Positions 23,983 to 35,262 of a stretch of 64,000 nt of DNA are shown here, piece by piece. This DNA is from Adineta ricciae. Lineage: Eukaryota > Rotifera > Eurotatoria > Adinetida > Adinetidae. Where the stretch lies: the NCBI GenBank assembly GCA_905250025.1, contig CAJNOJ010000026.1:434001-498000 (forward strand), read 5' to 3'. Position numbers and translations under genes: made by a program. The notes below the pieces were generated by a model. That model was not told where the DNA came from. It ran no database searches and was given only the letters and a program-made list of their open reading frames with translations. The first letter of the stretch is position 1, and each line of letters begins with the position of its first letter.

Positions 23983-24920
23983 TTATTCGACTTTATCACC
24001 ATCTTGAACTTTGTATTTCGTAATACCAGATTCTTTCATTACGCATATGTGCTCCAAATCTCGAAAGTATTCGTTGTAATCCTGTAATGTAAAGTCAAAT
24101 CTTCTTAGTCTTGCTTTGCTAGACACAAATTAATCGTCTTACCAACGCATAACCAACAATGAAATGATCAGGTACCTCGAAACCTGAATAATCCGGTTTG
24201 AAAATACATTTCTTATCTTTACGCCGTTTGGTAAATAATGAAACAACATGGATCGTCTTGGGATTATATTTTTCCAATTCCTTCTTTAACGCAACCATTG
24301 TCACACCTGTGTCAATAATATCTTCGATGATCAACAAATGCTTATTATTTAACGAGCTTAAATCACTGATACCAATGATATCAATGGCATCAGTTGAACG
24401 ATCGTTGACATAGCTTCGCACACGGATGAATTCTAAACTCATCGGTAAACTGCGATCATTGCGAAGACTAAAATATGTTTGATAAGACAACTCCAACGAT
24501 AAAATATCTTCCTCCGTACCGATTTTCGTTTTGAATTTTCGAAACCAAATCCGAAAAGAAGCGATAGCCACCTTTGAGTACACACATACAGACTAAACCG
24601 AAGAGAAATGATCTTCGAATGAGATCTGAAGTCTAGCCATTACTTAGTTGCTCGGGAATATGAATATGCAAATCCGAGAAAATTCGACTAGCTAATGCTT
24701 CGATACGGTCTTGAACAAGACCATACGGAATAAGAACAGATTTCAAATCATCACGATAATGTAATGGCAAACTAGAACGAATAGATATTCCTTTGATCAA
24801 ATGGCAAAATCAGAAGAATTACTTAAAATAATTCAATGGATATCCTTCGAAAGAATCTTGAATGACCAATGGACTCGATTCGATGTGATGTTGCTCCATA
24901 TTTTTCGATGAATTAGCCAT
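23983..24920 (-). CDS. HPRT1: Hypoxanthine-guanine phosphoribosyltransferase
   Basis: Purine salvage enzyme converting hypoxanthine or guanine plus PRPP to IMP or GMP in the cytosol. Several short exons join in phase. Recognisable parts are [57 protein letters not shown], the PRPP loop [32 protein letters not shown] and [16 protein letters not shown]. An intron of about 51 bp between the KI and RNDRS blocks reads through without stops in another frame and hides the join. The PRPP loop has Val where the human enzyme has Lys (DTGKT); this site varies among bacterial and protist HPRTs as far as I recall, so activity is not in doubt. The purine-contacting Lys of FKPD and the [11 protein letters not shown] segment are intact. 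Confidence 0.93.
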
Positions 24921-25512
24921 TGAATACTGCCCAAGAATGAAAAATGATCTATAACATAATAGTGAATAAAACGGCTGATAAGAAAAAAGTACAATCTATT
25001 CTGTTGCACACAACCGCGTTATTATATACTCGTCTTGCTTTCTGTTTTATCTTATATGATTCCCAGGCAAGTCAGCACGACAGATAGGATTTAATAAATA
25101 AGATTTTTTTTTCTTTTCTTTCTGTATATTGTTTGTTTTCTTGTAATCATATGTAAAAGAGACAGAATCGTGTTTTTTTTTCTTCTTAGTGAACTACACG
25201 TAGCGCGGACAAAAGCAAACATAACAGAGCGAATTTTATACATACACACACGTAAAACTAAACAATAATAAGAATTCAAAAGAAAGAAGGAACGTGTCTG
25301 TGAAACACTTGGTATCGAAGAACTGAAGACGTGCGAAAGACAGAGAGTAGAATGAAGATTACACATACAAAACACGTACATACACATTCGAGTTGAATTC
25401 CATCGTTTGAAAGTGTCATCAAGAGAAAAACTGATTATTTTTTTTTTCTTATTTACTTATGGAAGAAGAAGCGGAAGGGAGAAGAGGAGAAAGAAAGAGA
25501 AAAAGGATTTAT
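24921..25512. other. Intergenic, no supported gene
   Basis: Spacer between the zinc-finger gene and HPRT with T-rich and A-rich tracts, probably mostly 3' UTR of the zinc-finger gene. No coding frame was accepted. Confidence 0.5.
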
Positions 25513-28500
25513 TTAATTTTCATTAATATCAACATAGCGTTTTATTCGTTTTGGGCTTGTTTCACATGTTGTAGTTTCAAGAATATCATCCTCATCTTCA
25601 TCATCGTTATCATCAGATAACTGACTGGACAAGCGTCTTGTTGATGTTGAAACTGGCTGTGAATCAACGCGTAAGAGTTCTAAGGAATACAAACAAACAA
25701 TTCAGATATCAATCTCACAAGACAATGGACAAGTTGTTATTTACCTCGCTTGTAATTCAATAGTTTGCGTCGGAATTTAGCACGTTCAAGCAAAGCATGA
25801 TTACTACGATAGTCTGTTCGTGCACAACCACTTAGATTTTCGACGACGACCGTAGATAAACTCTCCATATCACCTAAATCATAAAAACTAAGTCATCGAT
25901 GAAAGGGTGTCTTAGTTAAACGTACGGCTAATAGTAATGATGTTCTGACGTTTTCGTGGCCGAATGTTTTCTTCAGATTCGATATTGAGCCAATCGAGAT
26001 CACCAAGTGGAAAATCGGGAAGCGTACAAAAGATATCGAATGGATCGTTCAATGGTGGTGGTGGTGGTAGTGGTGGTGGCGGTGGAGCTGAATGAAAAAG
26101 ATTTGATTAGGCCAAAAATTATCGTTGAATACTTACGAGGAACTATGGGTTGAGGTGTCGGTACTGCAAGCTGTGGCGGAGGAAGAGGTTCATCACCGGG
26201 TAATTTGACTACAATCGGAGCTAAAACTTCGACTACACTCGACGTCGAAGGTTCGTCGATGAGAATTTGCTGTTGCTGTGGCGGCGTTGGCTGTGGTGGC
26301 GCTTGTGATTGTGTTTGCTGTTGTTGCTTAGACGGATATTGAATGTAAGGAATATCCTCATCTAATTTTAAAAATTTTAGAAATTCACCAGAGCTTCGCA
26401 ATTGATTGTAAAGAATTACCTTTTTCTTGTTTATAATCATGAACTTTCGTTAGATGTTGCTTCATGCTTGCTTTATTCGACGTTGTATACTGACAATTTT
26501 GTAGTACGCACACGTATATAGTTGATGCTTGTTGTTTCTCCGATCGATGTCGTTTGACGTGTGCATGATACGTTGAACGTACGCGAAATTTTTCTTCACA
26601 ATCTTAACAGAAGACTGCCTACTTTTCTCGGAATGAAAAATGGACAACACTTACCAACATACGGACATTTCATAATCATATTTGGAAAATGTTTCACTCG
26701 ATGATTTCTCAGCGAATCATTTCTCGCAAATGTTTTCCCACAATTGGGAAATGTACATACAAACGATTGACTTCCGCGTAAATGTACAGTACGAACATGC
26801 CGATCGAGATTTGATTGAGAATAAAATGTATCTTTACATCCCTAATCGTACAGAAACATTAGAATGAATCGCACAAAGTTCAATCACTCACTGGATAAGT
26901 ACATGCAAAATGCTTATCACCTAAATGCGTTAGCATGTGCTTTTTGTACAGTAAACGTTTAGGAAAATCTTGATGACAAATCTGACATGTATTCGATGTA
27001 TTTGGCAATGTTTTGGGCTTTGTCGAAGCTGCTGGTGGTGAGACCAAACGAACGCGAACTCTGAAACAGAGAGAATACGTTTACCGTCTTTCACACCATT
27101 TGGTCTTACTCATTATCGCTGCGGATCGCTGTGACGTTTGGTGTTGATGGACGCGACGAATGAATATGTTTAATATGTAGATTTAAACTCTGATCTTTCT
27201 CGAAATTTTCACCACAGATATGGCAACGAAAGGAGGCGGTCGTCTGCGGTGAAGATGGTGGTACGACAAAACATTTGCGAATATGAAAATTGTATTGTTT
27301 ATCAGCTGTAAATTTTTTCAAACATTTTTTACACTAAAAAATCAATTTTACTAACAGAACATAAGACGTTTTCAAAAGAAATAAACCTGCAAAGACGGAC
27401 TGTTCATTTCTTCATGGTATGCCAAATGAACACGATAGTTTTGTATCCGTTGAAATTTACTTTTACATATATGACACTACAAAAAACGAGAGATGCTTGT
27501 CTGTTCTTTCCGACCGAGTGACTTTTACTTTAAATGGATGCGTGCCAACATGACTGAGAAGATGTCGACGAAATAATTGATCGAGAATACGAGGACTTTC
27601 GGTTTCACTGAACGAAGAAAAAAACAGGTCATCGCTCAGCGTAAGTCGAATCTCCCTACCTTTCGATTCTTGCGTTGCAATGTGGCAAAAGACAACGATA
27701 CGATCGTCGACGAAACACAGATGCTGTTTCAAGCGGTTTCAATGTTAGATCTTGTAAATGTCCACTACCATGCGAAACAAAATCCTCATAAACATCGAAC
27801 TCAGCTGCACATAGAACACAACGATAAATTCGAGAGAATAACTTATGAATATCATTAATCTAAAATGATCAAATGAATAGTTTCGTCTTTATCTCGAACA
27901 TTGCTCATACTTTGTTTGCTGTTTGTACATTTGGTTTCGCTGTTGTATCATTCATATTTTGTACAAGTGACGCACATTTGTCTGTTGCATTTGCTTCATT
28001 CGATACGACAGTGAACTCAATTCCAAATATGGATATTGTCGAACCATAAAGTTTATTCGGTTGATTATTTTCATCGGGATTATTGTTCACAGTATTGCTT
28101 TTTGCAATGACATGTTGCACGGCTGGATTAATATGAACAGTTGGAGTAACATCGGTTTTTCGAACGATATAGACATTTGACGTTGATTGTTCTAGTGGAC
28201 GTGAGGCGTTACTCAATCGAATGACACGAACAACACGGCGTTGACTCGAAGTTGGGTTTGTTGGGATAGGCGTTGAATCACTACGGCGAATAATACGCAC
28301 GCATTGAAATGTCGAAGGCGAAGCCGGCACAACTAAGGGTGGTGTAGGAGTATTTTTATTAGTGAATAGATTATCATCGACTGTTGGAGTGTTGGTGGTG
28401 ATTGTTGACGATGGCATTAAGTTGTTTGTCAGATCTAGACCATCGAGAAATGAAAGACTAGGATCATCTTTAGACTCAGGGAAGAAATCGGTTGTTGATT

Positions 28501-28735
28501 GAGTGACTTTTATCTGATGGCCATTGCTGGTTGTTGTTTTTGTTGAAGCTGACGGGAAGGACTCATCTTGAAATGCGGTAAATGTTGGTTGAGACGATAG
28601 AATCAATGGAGTTGGAGATGAGAACGAATTTCGGCGATATTTTGTTAGTGATAGCGTTGAATTTAGACTACCACGACATAGATTAGCAGTTGATGATGCA
28701 TGATGTAGATTATATGCAGGATAACTATTTAACAT
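25513..28735 (-). CDS. Multi-C2H2 zinc-finger protein with Pro/Gln-rich C-terminal region
   Basis: Probable nucleic-acid-binding protein of unknown orthology. The first large exon (28735 to about 27910) encodes some 270 Ser/Thr/Pro-rich residues starting MLNSYPAYNLHH. Short exons then encode about ten C2H2 fingers, for example YRCVLCAAEFDVYEDFVSH, FKCHICKSKFQRIQNYRVHL, FRCHICGENFEKDQSLNLHI, FACTYPGCKDTFYSQSNLDR and FVCTFPNCGKTFARNDSLRN. A Gln/Pro-rich segment with a poly-Pro run follows, then an acidic tail (QLSDDNDDEDEDD) ending in a basic patch (SPKRIKRYVDINEN). Several fingers carry an extra residue between the cysteines and resemble the TFIIIA/Zic/GLI style. The gene starts 58 bp after the DDX49 stop. 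Exon boundaries inside the finger region are approximate. Confidence 0.8.
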
Positions 28736-28762
28736 TCTGTGCTAAACTTATTATTCGTATAT

Positions 28763-28798
28763 CTGAAAACAACAGAGAAAAAAACATAAGCATTTATT
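28763..28798 (-). promoter_or_regulatory. Intercistronic signals: poly(A) signal overlapping DDX49 stop, then 3' splice acceptor
   Basis: On the minus strand AATAAA (28798-28793) contains the TAA stop of DDX49. About 30 bp further a T-rich tract ends in TTTTCAG (AG at 28764-28763), and the zinc-finger ATG follows 27 bp later. Cleavage after the first gene and addition of a spliced leader to the second would explain both signals; this is inference. Confidence 0.5.
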
Positions 28799-30580
28799 TT
28801 TCAGATTTATTTCTTTTTTTCTTCGATTTTTCTTCAGTAATAGCTGAACTACTTTCAGCTAAAAGTTCTTGTTGGAGTAAACGATGTTTTCGCTTGTTGA
28901 TCTTTTCTGCTTCGCCAAAATCTTCTTCATCAAGTTGAATTTCCACTTGACTTCGAGTCATGGAGACTTCAACCAGCAATTTTAGCACGTCTTTTTCTTT
29001 CACGCGATATTCACTTAATTGTTTACCAACACGATCTTCGATTTTATGCATCAATTTCACGTCATACTGTGTTACGAGCGTTATTGCAGTACCGCAACGT
29101 CCTAATAGTTGAAAGTAATGGAGAAAATCAAATAATGCAGACATGAATCAACTTACCTGCACGAGCTGTTCGTCCTACTCGATGCACATATTCTTTTGGT
29201 ACAAATGGCACGTTGTGATTAATAATTAGATCGACACTGGGAATGTCCAAACCTCTGCAGAAAGAAATGTCAGAACATCAAACAGAAATTCGTTGTTTAC
29301 CGTGACGCGACATCCGTAGCGAACAAGATTGGAACTTGAAGTGACTTAAACTTTGCCAATGATGCTATTCGTTGTCGTTGTTTCATTAGCGAATGAATTT
29401 CTACGGATGGCATGTGAAATTTTCGACACATCATCGAGAGGATCTGACAGTCTCGACATGTATTGGTGAAAACTATCGTTGATTTACTGTATTTCTTCGT
29501 TTTACTTCTTCCTTCGTCGTCTTCGTCGTCATCGTTGCTACCGTGATATAACGATAGCAGATGAAAGAGATAGGCGTCCTTGACATTAGCTGGCACCAAT
29601 AAATAATACTGATCCAATTTATCAGCTGGTTGATGTCTAATGAATAGTGATTGATTTTAGTAAGGACAATTGGAAATTCGAAACTTTCTTACAAAAGATT
29701 TCCATCGAAAAGAAATGGTTTGCGTTCGGAGATGGATTGAACTTGTTTAATTGTATCAGTTATGGTTGCACTGAAGAGAAGTGTTTGTCGTTGTTTCGGT
29801 AGAATAGAAAAGATCGTTTGCAATTGTTTACCAAAGTTATCTTCCAGCAAACGATCGGCTTCATCGAGTACCTAAGCAAGTACCAATATTGTAAGAATTT
29901 GCCTTCTTTAGAAACATATTTTCTTACAAGAAATTTAATCTTACTCAAAGAAAATTCAGTACCGCTCTCAATATGATCAGCAAGTCGACCGGGAGTAGCA
30001 ATAACAATGTGTGGGCTTTCGCTTAGAGAAGAATTTTGTATCATCATATCTATTGATTAGAAAATTGCATTAGAGATACTAAAATACGATTCATTTACTT
30101 ACCCATTCCACCGGTAATGACACAATCTTTCAAACCAAGTGGTTTACCAAAAACACGGAATTGATCGGCAATTTGATACGCTAATTCTCTAATGAAACGA
30201 ATAGTCGTAGGTATAGTTGATTATTTTACAAGAGACTTACCGTGTCGGTGTAAGAACAAGTGCAAAAATACCATAGATATCTTCACTGAGTACATCGAGG
30301 ATAGGCAAAGCGAACGCTGCTGTTTTACCGGAGCCGGTTTTAGCACATGCTAAAATGTCTTGGCCTGTGGAGAAAATACGAATTATTCGAGGAAAAATGA
30401 CGACGAGAGATATGTACCTTCGAGAATAGGTTGAATACACGCGTGTTGAACGGGTGTCGGATGCTCAAAACCGAGTAAACGACATTGATCTTTTAGCCAT
30501 TTCTTCACTGGTAATGAGTCAAACGTGGATGACTCAACATAGTCTTTCCGTAATGACGTTTCTTCTTCACTATCGCTCAT
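28794..30580 (-). CDS. DDX49: DEAD-box RNA helicase DDX49 (Dbp8 family)
   Basis: ATP-dependent RNA helicase of nucleolar ribosome biogenesis (yeast Dbp8, 18S rRNA processing). Exons separated by introns of about 50-60 bp give: the Q-motif region [20 protein letters not shown], motif [11 protein letters not shown], motif Ia [20 protein letters not shown], motif [10 protein letters not shown], motif [39 protein letters not shown] and motif [13 protein letters not shown]. The C-terminal extension is Lys-rich. A Glu/Asp insertion ([16 protein letters not shown]) sits in the second RecA domain. All catalytic motifs are intact. An acceptor (TTTTTAG) lies 7 bp before the ATG. The zinc-finger gene follows at 58 bp. 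Confidence 0.92.
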
Positions 30581-31773
30581 ATTTCCTCTAAAAATACGAC
30601 GAAGTAAATGTAAAACGATTCAATGAACACAATATTTTCTTAACAATGAACTAAATAAGTCAGACTGTTTTTTTATTAATTTGATTGTGTCCTGGCCAAA
30701 TTGATTTATGTGAACTATGTCAATCGATGAGTCCATATATAGTACGAGCGAACGGATAGACCGTACGATGTTTGTTTGGTCGGAAAAGTCCTGTCGTTTA
30801 ACCTATCAATAGTATAGATGCTCCTCACTAATGACATCTATCGTGGGGAATTAGCTGAAATCGAACTTTTAGCGCTTAGAGACTGAGGAACTAAAAGGAG
30901 GTTGAATGCAGCTATGGATTGGCAAATTTCCTCGCAACTGCGTTAGGTTAAATGCACATATCAATTGTAACAGCATTACTTTCATGAGATTTTGATGAAA
31001 ATTAATCTTAGAATGATACGCGTCACCGTATCCGATTATTTCGAATATCGTATACAGGAATCTTTCCTGACATTTCCAGATACTATTTTAACTACTTTGG
31101 TCAAGTATTTGCCCAGATGTACATACTATAATGATAGGAATATCCATAGAGAATCTTACAGATGAGACCATCTATCAATCGAAAGCTGATTTCGAACGAA
31201 CGAGGACTACTTTCTCCTCCTTCTCGATTATAGAATATCGCATACAGGTATCTATATGACGATTATATTAGCTTTGAACGTTACGAGAGTTCATCAATTA
31301 TGGTGTGAAATGAAAATGTGTGAGACACATAGTTATAGAATATCGATACATGAATATGATCTTATTGAGAAATTCAAATGTAATAATAGATGCCACCACT
31401 GAGGTGGTCGATAAATAGAATTTTACTATTTGTTAAAGATTTTGACCATTTATCACAATATTATTCATTCGTGGTGTGACGCTGATGATGATGAAGTTGC
31501 AGATTTTTCAATCAATGACGAAAGAAAGTGGCGCATCTTGTCGATATCAATCGTCATTGATTTATAGCACTCGATATGCATAACTAGAGGAACTAATGCT
31601 TCATATGAGCAGGTTTAACCTTGAACCATGTATGAGACTCAATATGTTTTTTGTTACGGATGATATGTCCTGAATATAGTACACAAAAAAGACTCATCCT
31701 TGCATAGATCAGTAAGCACGTGATTGTATCGTAGTATACGACATAAAACAGTTACCACTGAGATAGAGTAATC
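30581..31773. other. Intergenic region between divergent genes
   Basis: About 1.2 kb between DDX49 (minus) and the EF-hand gene (plus), so it should hold both promoters. No coding frame was accepted. It contains a diverged short repeat (see separate entry). Confidence 0.5.
31043..31254 (+). repeat. Imperfect direct repeat, about 22 bp, two copies 190 bp apart
   Basis: GAATATCG(T/C)ATACAGG(A/T)ATCT occurs at 31043-31064 and 31233-31254, with two differences. A weaker third match (GAATATCGATACATGAATAT) starts near 31338. The function is unknown and chance in AT-rich DNA is possible. Confidence 0.4.
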
Positions 31774-32496
31774 ATGAGTGGTTTCATCCAACGTGTAAAG
31801 GCGTTATTTTCAAAAACTCCAAAACAAGGCCCAGCTGTTCAACGACAGCCCGTCTATCAACAGCAACCACAGCCACAATCTGCACCTCAACCTCAATATG
31901 CGCAACAGCAACCACAGCCACAATTAGCACCTCAACCTCAATATGTGCAACAGCAACCACAGCCACAGTTTGCACCTCAACCTCAATATATGCAACAACC
32001 AGTGCAATACATGCAGCAACCAGTGCAATACATGCAGCAACCTCAATATGTACAACATCAACAACAAATGCCGCCGCAGTACATGCAGCAACCAATGCAA
32101 CAGCCGTCGCCGTTTGGAAATGCTACTCAAATGCCGAATTATTTCGCGCCTTCGCCATCAACGATGGCTCCCAACGATCAAAATTCATCGATACAAGCAA
32201 ATAATATGACTATCGCGAGTGCTACTGGTATTCCACTTCCGGAAATTGAACGTTTTCGGCACGAATTCAACAACTACGCTAATCGAAATGGTGTCATTGA
32301 TCGTGACGGTTTTCGAAGACTATTCATCGCATCGTTGCTTAACACGACCTGGCAGGATATTGAACGCGAATCTGAATCTACTTTTCGTCGCTTCGATGTC
32401 AATCAGTCAGGCGTTCTCGACTTCAATGAATATATGCAAGCATGTTCACGTATGATTTTGGGAGGGAATCAGCAGCCAACAATGAATCAATACTAA
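31774..32496 (+). CDS. Gln/Pro-rich EF-hand protein
   Basis: Intronless frame of 240 residues, unusual here, where most genes are split. The N-terminal 150 residues are Gln/Pro/Tyr-rich and built from internal repeats: three copies of a ~15-residue unit (QQQPQPQ-x-APQPQY, residues about 28-72), then MQQPVQY units (73-92). The C-terminal part (about 150-230) is a calmodulin-like EF-hand pair: a degenerate first loop (ANRNGVIDRDGF) and a canonical second loop DVNQSGVLDFNE with Asp, Asn, Ser, Gly and Glu in the calcium positions. It could be a calcium-responsive, self-associating protein; that is inference. I do not recognise an ortholog; the layout recalls penta-EF-hand proteins with Pro/Gln-rich N-termini, but the similarity is only general. 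Confidence 0.8.
   Translation: MSGFIQRVKALFSKTPKQGPAVQRQPVYQQQPQPQSAPQPQYAQQQPQPQLAPQPQYVQQQPQPQFAPQPQYMQQPVQYMQQPVQYMQQPQYVQHQQQMPPQYMQQPMQQPSPFGNATQMPNYFAPSPSTMAPNDQNSSIQANNMTIASATGIPLPEIERFRHEFNNYANRNGVIDRDGFRRLFIASLLNTTWQDIERESESTFRRFDVNQSGVLDFNEYMQACSRMILGGNQQPTMNQY
31855..32049 (+). repeat. In-frame tandem repeats (42-45 bp x3, then 18-21 bp x3)
   Basis: Coding minisatellite within the EF-hand gene. The first block has a 45-bp period (first copy 42 bp); the second block has a 21-bp period starting ATGCAGCAACC. The copies are nearly identical in DNA, which points to recent expansion. Confidence 0.8.
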
Positions 32497-32791
32497 ATAA
32501 GAAAAATTAAAGTTACATTTCTTTGCCAATCAGTTTTAATCTAATAAACAGAAGACAATAAATAGTTTGTAATAGGTAAACCTGCCAGGATCGTCATCTA
32601 CACGAATATAGATGGATGGACGGTCCTTCGTTCTTTTCTTCTGGTTGTTTGTTTTTCTTTTCTGGAGGTCAGTTGCTATTTTGTCTTCTTGGTCGAAAAG
32701 CAACAAGGACTTTCAATTCTTTTCCCTCTTCGACTCTTCAACAACTTCGGACAAACACCAATTCTAACAAAAACATAATCTTTTATTGTAG

Positions 32792-33133
32792 ATGTCAAAT
32801 ATTGATCACGATGATGACGGTCTCGCTGCATATCGTCATGCATTAACGACTCAAGCTCCAGAAAATTCATCTTCTAAGCAAGACAAACGTACTGAACTAC
32901 GCTCACGTTTCCTAAATGTTCTTGAATATCTCCAAAAGAATAAAAATATTTCGCCAATAGAACTTGATTTTCATCGCGAATCATCACTAACTGCCACTCA
33001 TTGTCTTAGTATAGATTCGAACTTCTCGCAAATCTTAGTTCAAGATCTACAAACGTCCATTGGTTCTATGCCAACAGCATTGATTCGAACGAATGATCTG
33101 ACAGCTATATCATTTACCATTCCATCGTTATGA
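32792..33133 (+). CDS. Small unknown protein, overlaps next gene by ATGA
   Basis: 113-residue frame starting MSNIDHDDDGLAAYRHALTT, charged and mostly helical by composition, with no domain I recognise. The ATG directly follows a T-rich acceptor (TTTTATTGTAG), which argues it is a real translation start of a spliced or trans-spliced message. Its TGA overlaps the ATG of the SET-domain gene (ATGA at 33130-33133). It might instead be a 5' exon of that gene if an unrecognised intron links the frames. Confidence 0.5.
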   Translation: MSNIDHDDDGLAAYRHALTTQAPENSSSKQDKRTELRSRFLNVLEYLQKNKNISPIELDFHRESSLTATHCLSIDSNFSQILVQDLQTSIGSMPTALIRTNDLTAISFTIPSL

Positions 33134-33998
33134 TAACTACAATTGAACAGCAAACTATAACAGCAGCAGCCACTTTGAGCGATAAAACACCATTTGTGGT
33201 AGGAGACGTTCATTTTCTTTCTGTTAAGATGTTCTTTTTTCAAAAATAAAATAAGACAAAGTTATACATTTATTATTCGTTTCTATGTAGTATATCGATT
33301 CTTGTTTGATTCAATCGACTAACGAAGAAGATGACGAACAGTACGAAGGTTGTTCTTGCTCCATTGAAGATACATGTTTGAATTGTTCATGTGCAACTCG
33401 CTTTGGTCTCAATTATGATCCCACACATTGTTTAAATCCCAACAAATCAACTCCGATATTCGAATGTAATTCCGAATGCAAATGTTCACTGGAAACATGT
33501 CACAATCGTGTTAGTCAACAAGAAGATCAATCCAACAACGTAACAATCCTTTCAGCATCAAATAAAGGCTACGGTGTTATAGTTAACAAACAGATTCCTC
33601 GTTCAGGAACATATATTGGCGAATACGTTGGCGAAGTTGTTTCAGAGAATGAAGCACATCGTCGGATTGCGTTAACAAAAACGTTCGAACATAATTATTT
33701 ACTACTTTACAATGAGCACCATTTACAAACAATTACAAAAACATTTATTGACGCACGCTATTACGGAAATTGGACACGTTTTATCAACCATAGTTGTGAC
33801 CCTAACTTACATATCGTCCCGATTCGAGTGGATCGACCAACACCTCCACGTTTAGCATTTTTTACTCGACGAGAAATTCAACCGAATGAAGAATTATCCT
33901 ACAGTTATGGCACAATCGTCGACGAGAAACTTTCTAAACCCTGCTTTTGTTCCAGTTCAGAGTGCACTGGCTTTATGCCGTATCAGTTAGCTGATTGA
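33130..33998 (+). CDS. SET-domain histone-lysine methyltransferase, SETMAR-like (without transposase)
   Basis: Two exons (33130-33198 and 33291-33998, 92-bp intron) give 258 residues. Predicted nuclear enzyme methylating histone lysine with SAM. The pre-SET zinc cluster is visible as GCSCSIEDTCLNCSCATRFG, then NSECKCSLETCHNRV. The SET domain has KGYGVIVNKQIPRSGTYIGE, YIGEYVGEVVS, the SAM-contact block RFINHSCDPNL and ELSYSYG with the catalytic Tyr. Post-SET is CFCSSSECTGFMP. Spacing and the N-H-S-C-D-P-N motif are closest to the SET half of SETMAR among those I know; SUV39 types usually carry a chromodomain, not seen here. The start codon is inferred from phase: only the short exon from 33130 joins without a stop. 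A longer N-terminus is possible. Confidence 0.82.
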
Positions 33999-34461
33999 AC
34001 AGAAACTGACGCATCAAATGTGACTTTTTTTTCTTCTGTTGATTGGTTTTAAATCATGTGAATATTCGAGGAAAAAAATGACTTTTCGACCGATAATGAA
34101 GCCTGATAATAGATCATGTCAGTACAACATCTAGAACGTGACGACCGTGAAGTGAAGGTCATAATTTGTTTTCTTTTTTTTTGTCTTCTTTTAAATATGA
34201 TCCAATGTGTTGGCGCACTACAACCGTCATATGATCATAAGAAAGTGATTGGTCTACAAATAACCGCACTATTCTTTTCCTTTTCTCTCGCTCTCTCTTC
34301 GTCCGTTCTGCATGTTGACAATTGCAAGAAGAATATTTGTTGTATTTTCATTGCTCTTTCTCATTTTCGTACAGTTACGCACTATTCGATAATACACAAC
34401 AGGTGAGGTGGACGCAGATATTTGTATATTCATTTCACATCGTAATTTTTTTAGTCACACA

Positions 34462-35262
34462 ATGACGCAAGGCAATTTAAACGAGAACACGTCATCTGAC
34501 GAGTCATTAAGAGCTGAACAATCAGTACGTCAACTATGGCTCAATGCTGATTGTGTCTGTTTTGATGTTGATTCAACCGTTTGCACTGAGGAAGCTATTG
34601 ACGAGTTGGCAAAGTTTCAGAAAGTCGGCGCGTTAGTCGAATCTATCACACGTAATGCTATGGGTGGTAACATGAGTTTTCGCACGGCATTGGAGGCTCG
34701 TCTTAATCTTATTCGACCAACAACCACGAATTTAGAAGAATTTATTATTCGTTATCCCTCTCAGTTAACCGATGGAATTAGTGAATTGATCAGCATCTTA
34801 CACGAACGTCAAGTTCCCGTTTATCTAATCACAGGCGGTTTTCATTCAGTTGTTGATCCTGTTGCTACACAGCTGAATATTCCAGTTAAAAATGTATTTG
34901 CCAACAAGATATTGTTCAATGCTGATGGTACCTATGCCGGCTTTGATGAAAACGAAATGACCTCTGATTCAGGTGGTAAAGGACTAGTCGTAGAATATCT
35001 CAAGAAGAAATATAATTACAAACGTTTGATTATGATTGGTGATGGTGCCACTGATATGGAAGCAAATGCTGATGGCTTTATTGGTTTTGGTGGAAATATC
35101 ATTCGAGAAAAAGTACGCGAGAGTGCACCATGGTTCGTTAATTCATTCTATGAATTGATTGATGAATTTCGACATGATACAATTGCATCTCGTGTTCCAG
35201 CGAATGTTCATCATCAACGTATATCAACTAAGAGATTCTCGACTGAAATAGAAGCTAACTGA
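34462..35262 (+). CDS. PSPH: Phosphoserine phosphatase
   Basis: Last step of serine synthesis: phosphoserine to serine, cytosolic HAD-family enzyme. Intronless frame of 266 residues (human 225). HAD motif I is DVDSTV (Asp35 and Asp37, nucleophile and acid/base); the substrate cap has NAMGGNMSFRTAL; motif II is YLITGGFHS; GDGATDMEA is the metal-binding motif IV, with the Lys of SGGKG in motif III position. The frame is open from 34408 but only with GTG. The ATG at 34462 (MTQGNLNENTSS) lies 7 bp after an acceptor with a T-tract (TTTTTTTAG), so it was chosen. The extra length is in N- and C-terminal tails. Confidence 0.95.
   Translation: MTQGNLNENTSSDESLRAEQSVRQLWLNADCVCFDVDSTVCTEEAIDELAKFQKVGALVESITRNAMGGNMSFRTALEARLNLIRPTTTNLEEFIIRYPSQLTDGISELISILHERQVPVYLITGGFHSVVDPVATQLNIPVKNVFANKILFNADGTYAGFDENEMTSDSGGKGLVVEYLKKKYNYKRLIMIGDGATDMEANADGFIGFGGNIIREKVRESAPWFVNSFYELIDEFRHDTIASRVPANVHHQRISTKRFSTEIEAN

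Noticed and set aside
24119-24583. HPRT carrying an extra segment ([15 protein letters not shown])
   Set aside because: This stretch is a stop-free 51-bp intron plus flanking bases; removing it restores the usual HPRT alignment.
31784-32130. Minus-strand frames rich in Ala/Val/His and Arg/Leu
   Set aside because: Antisense shadows of the Gln/Pro-rich repeats in the EF-hand gene.
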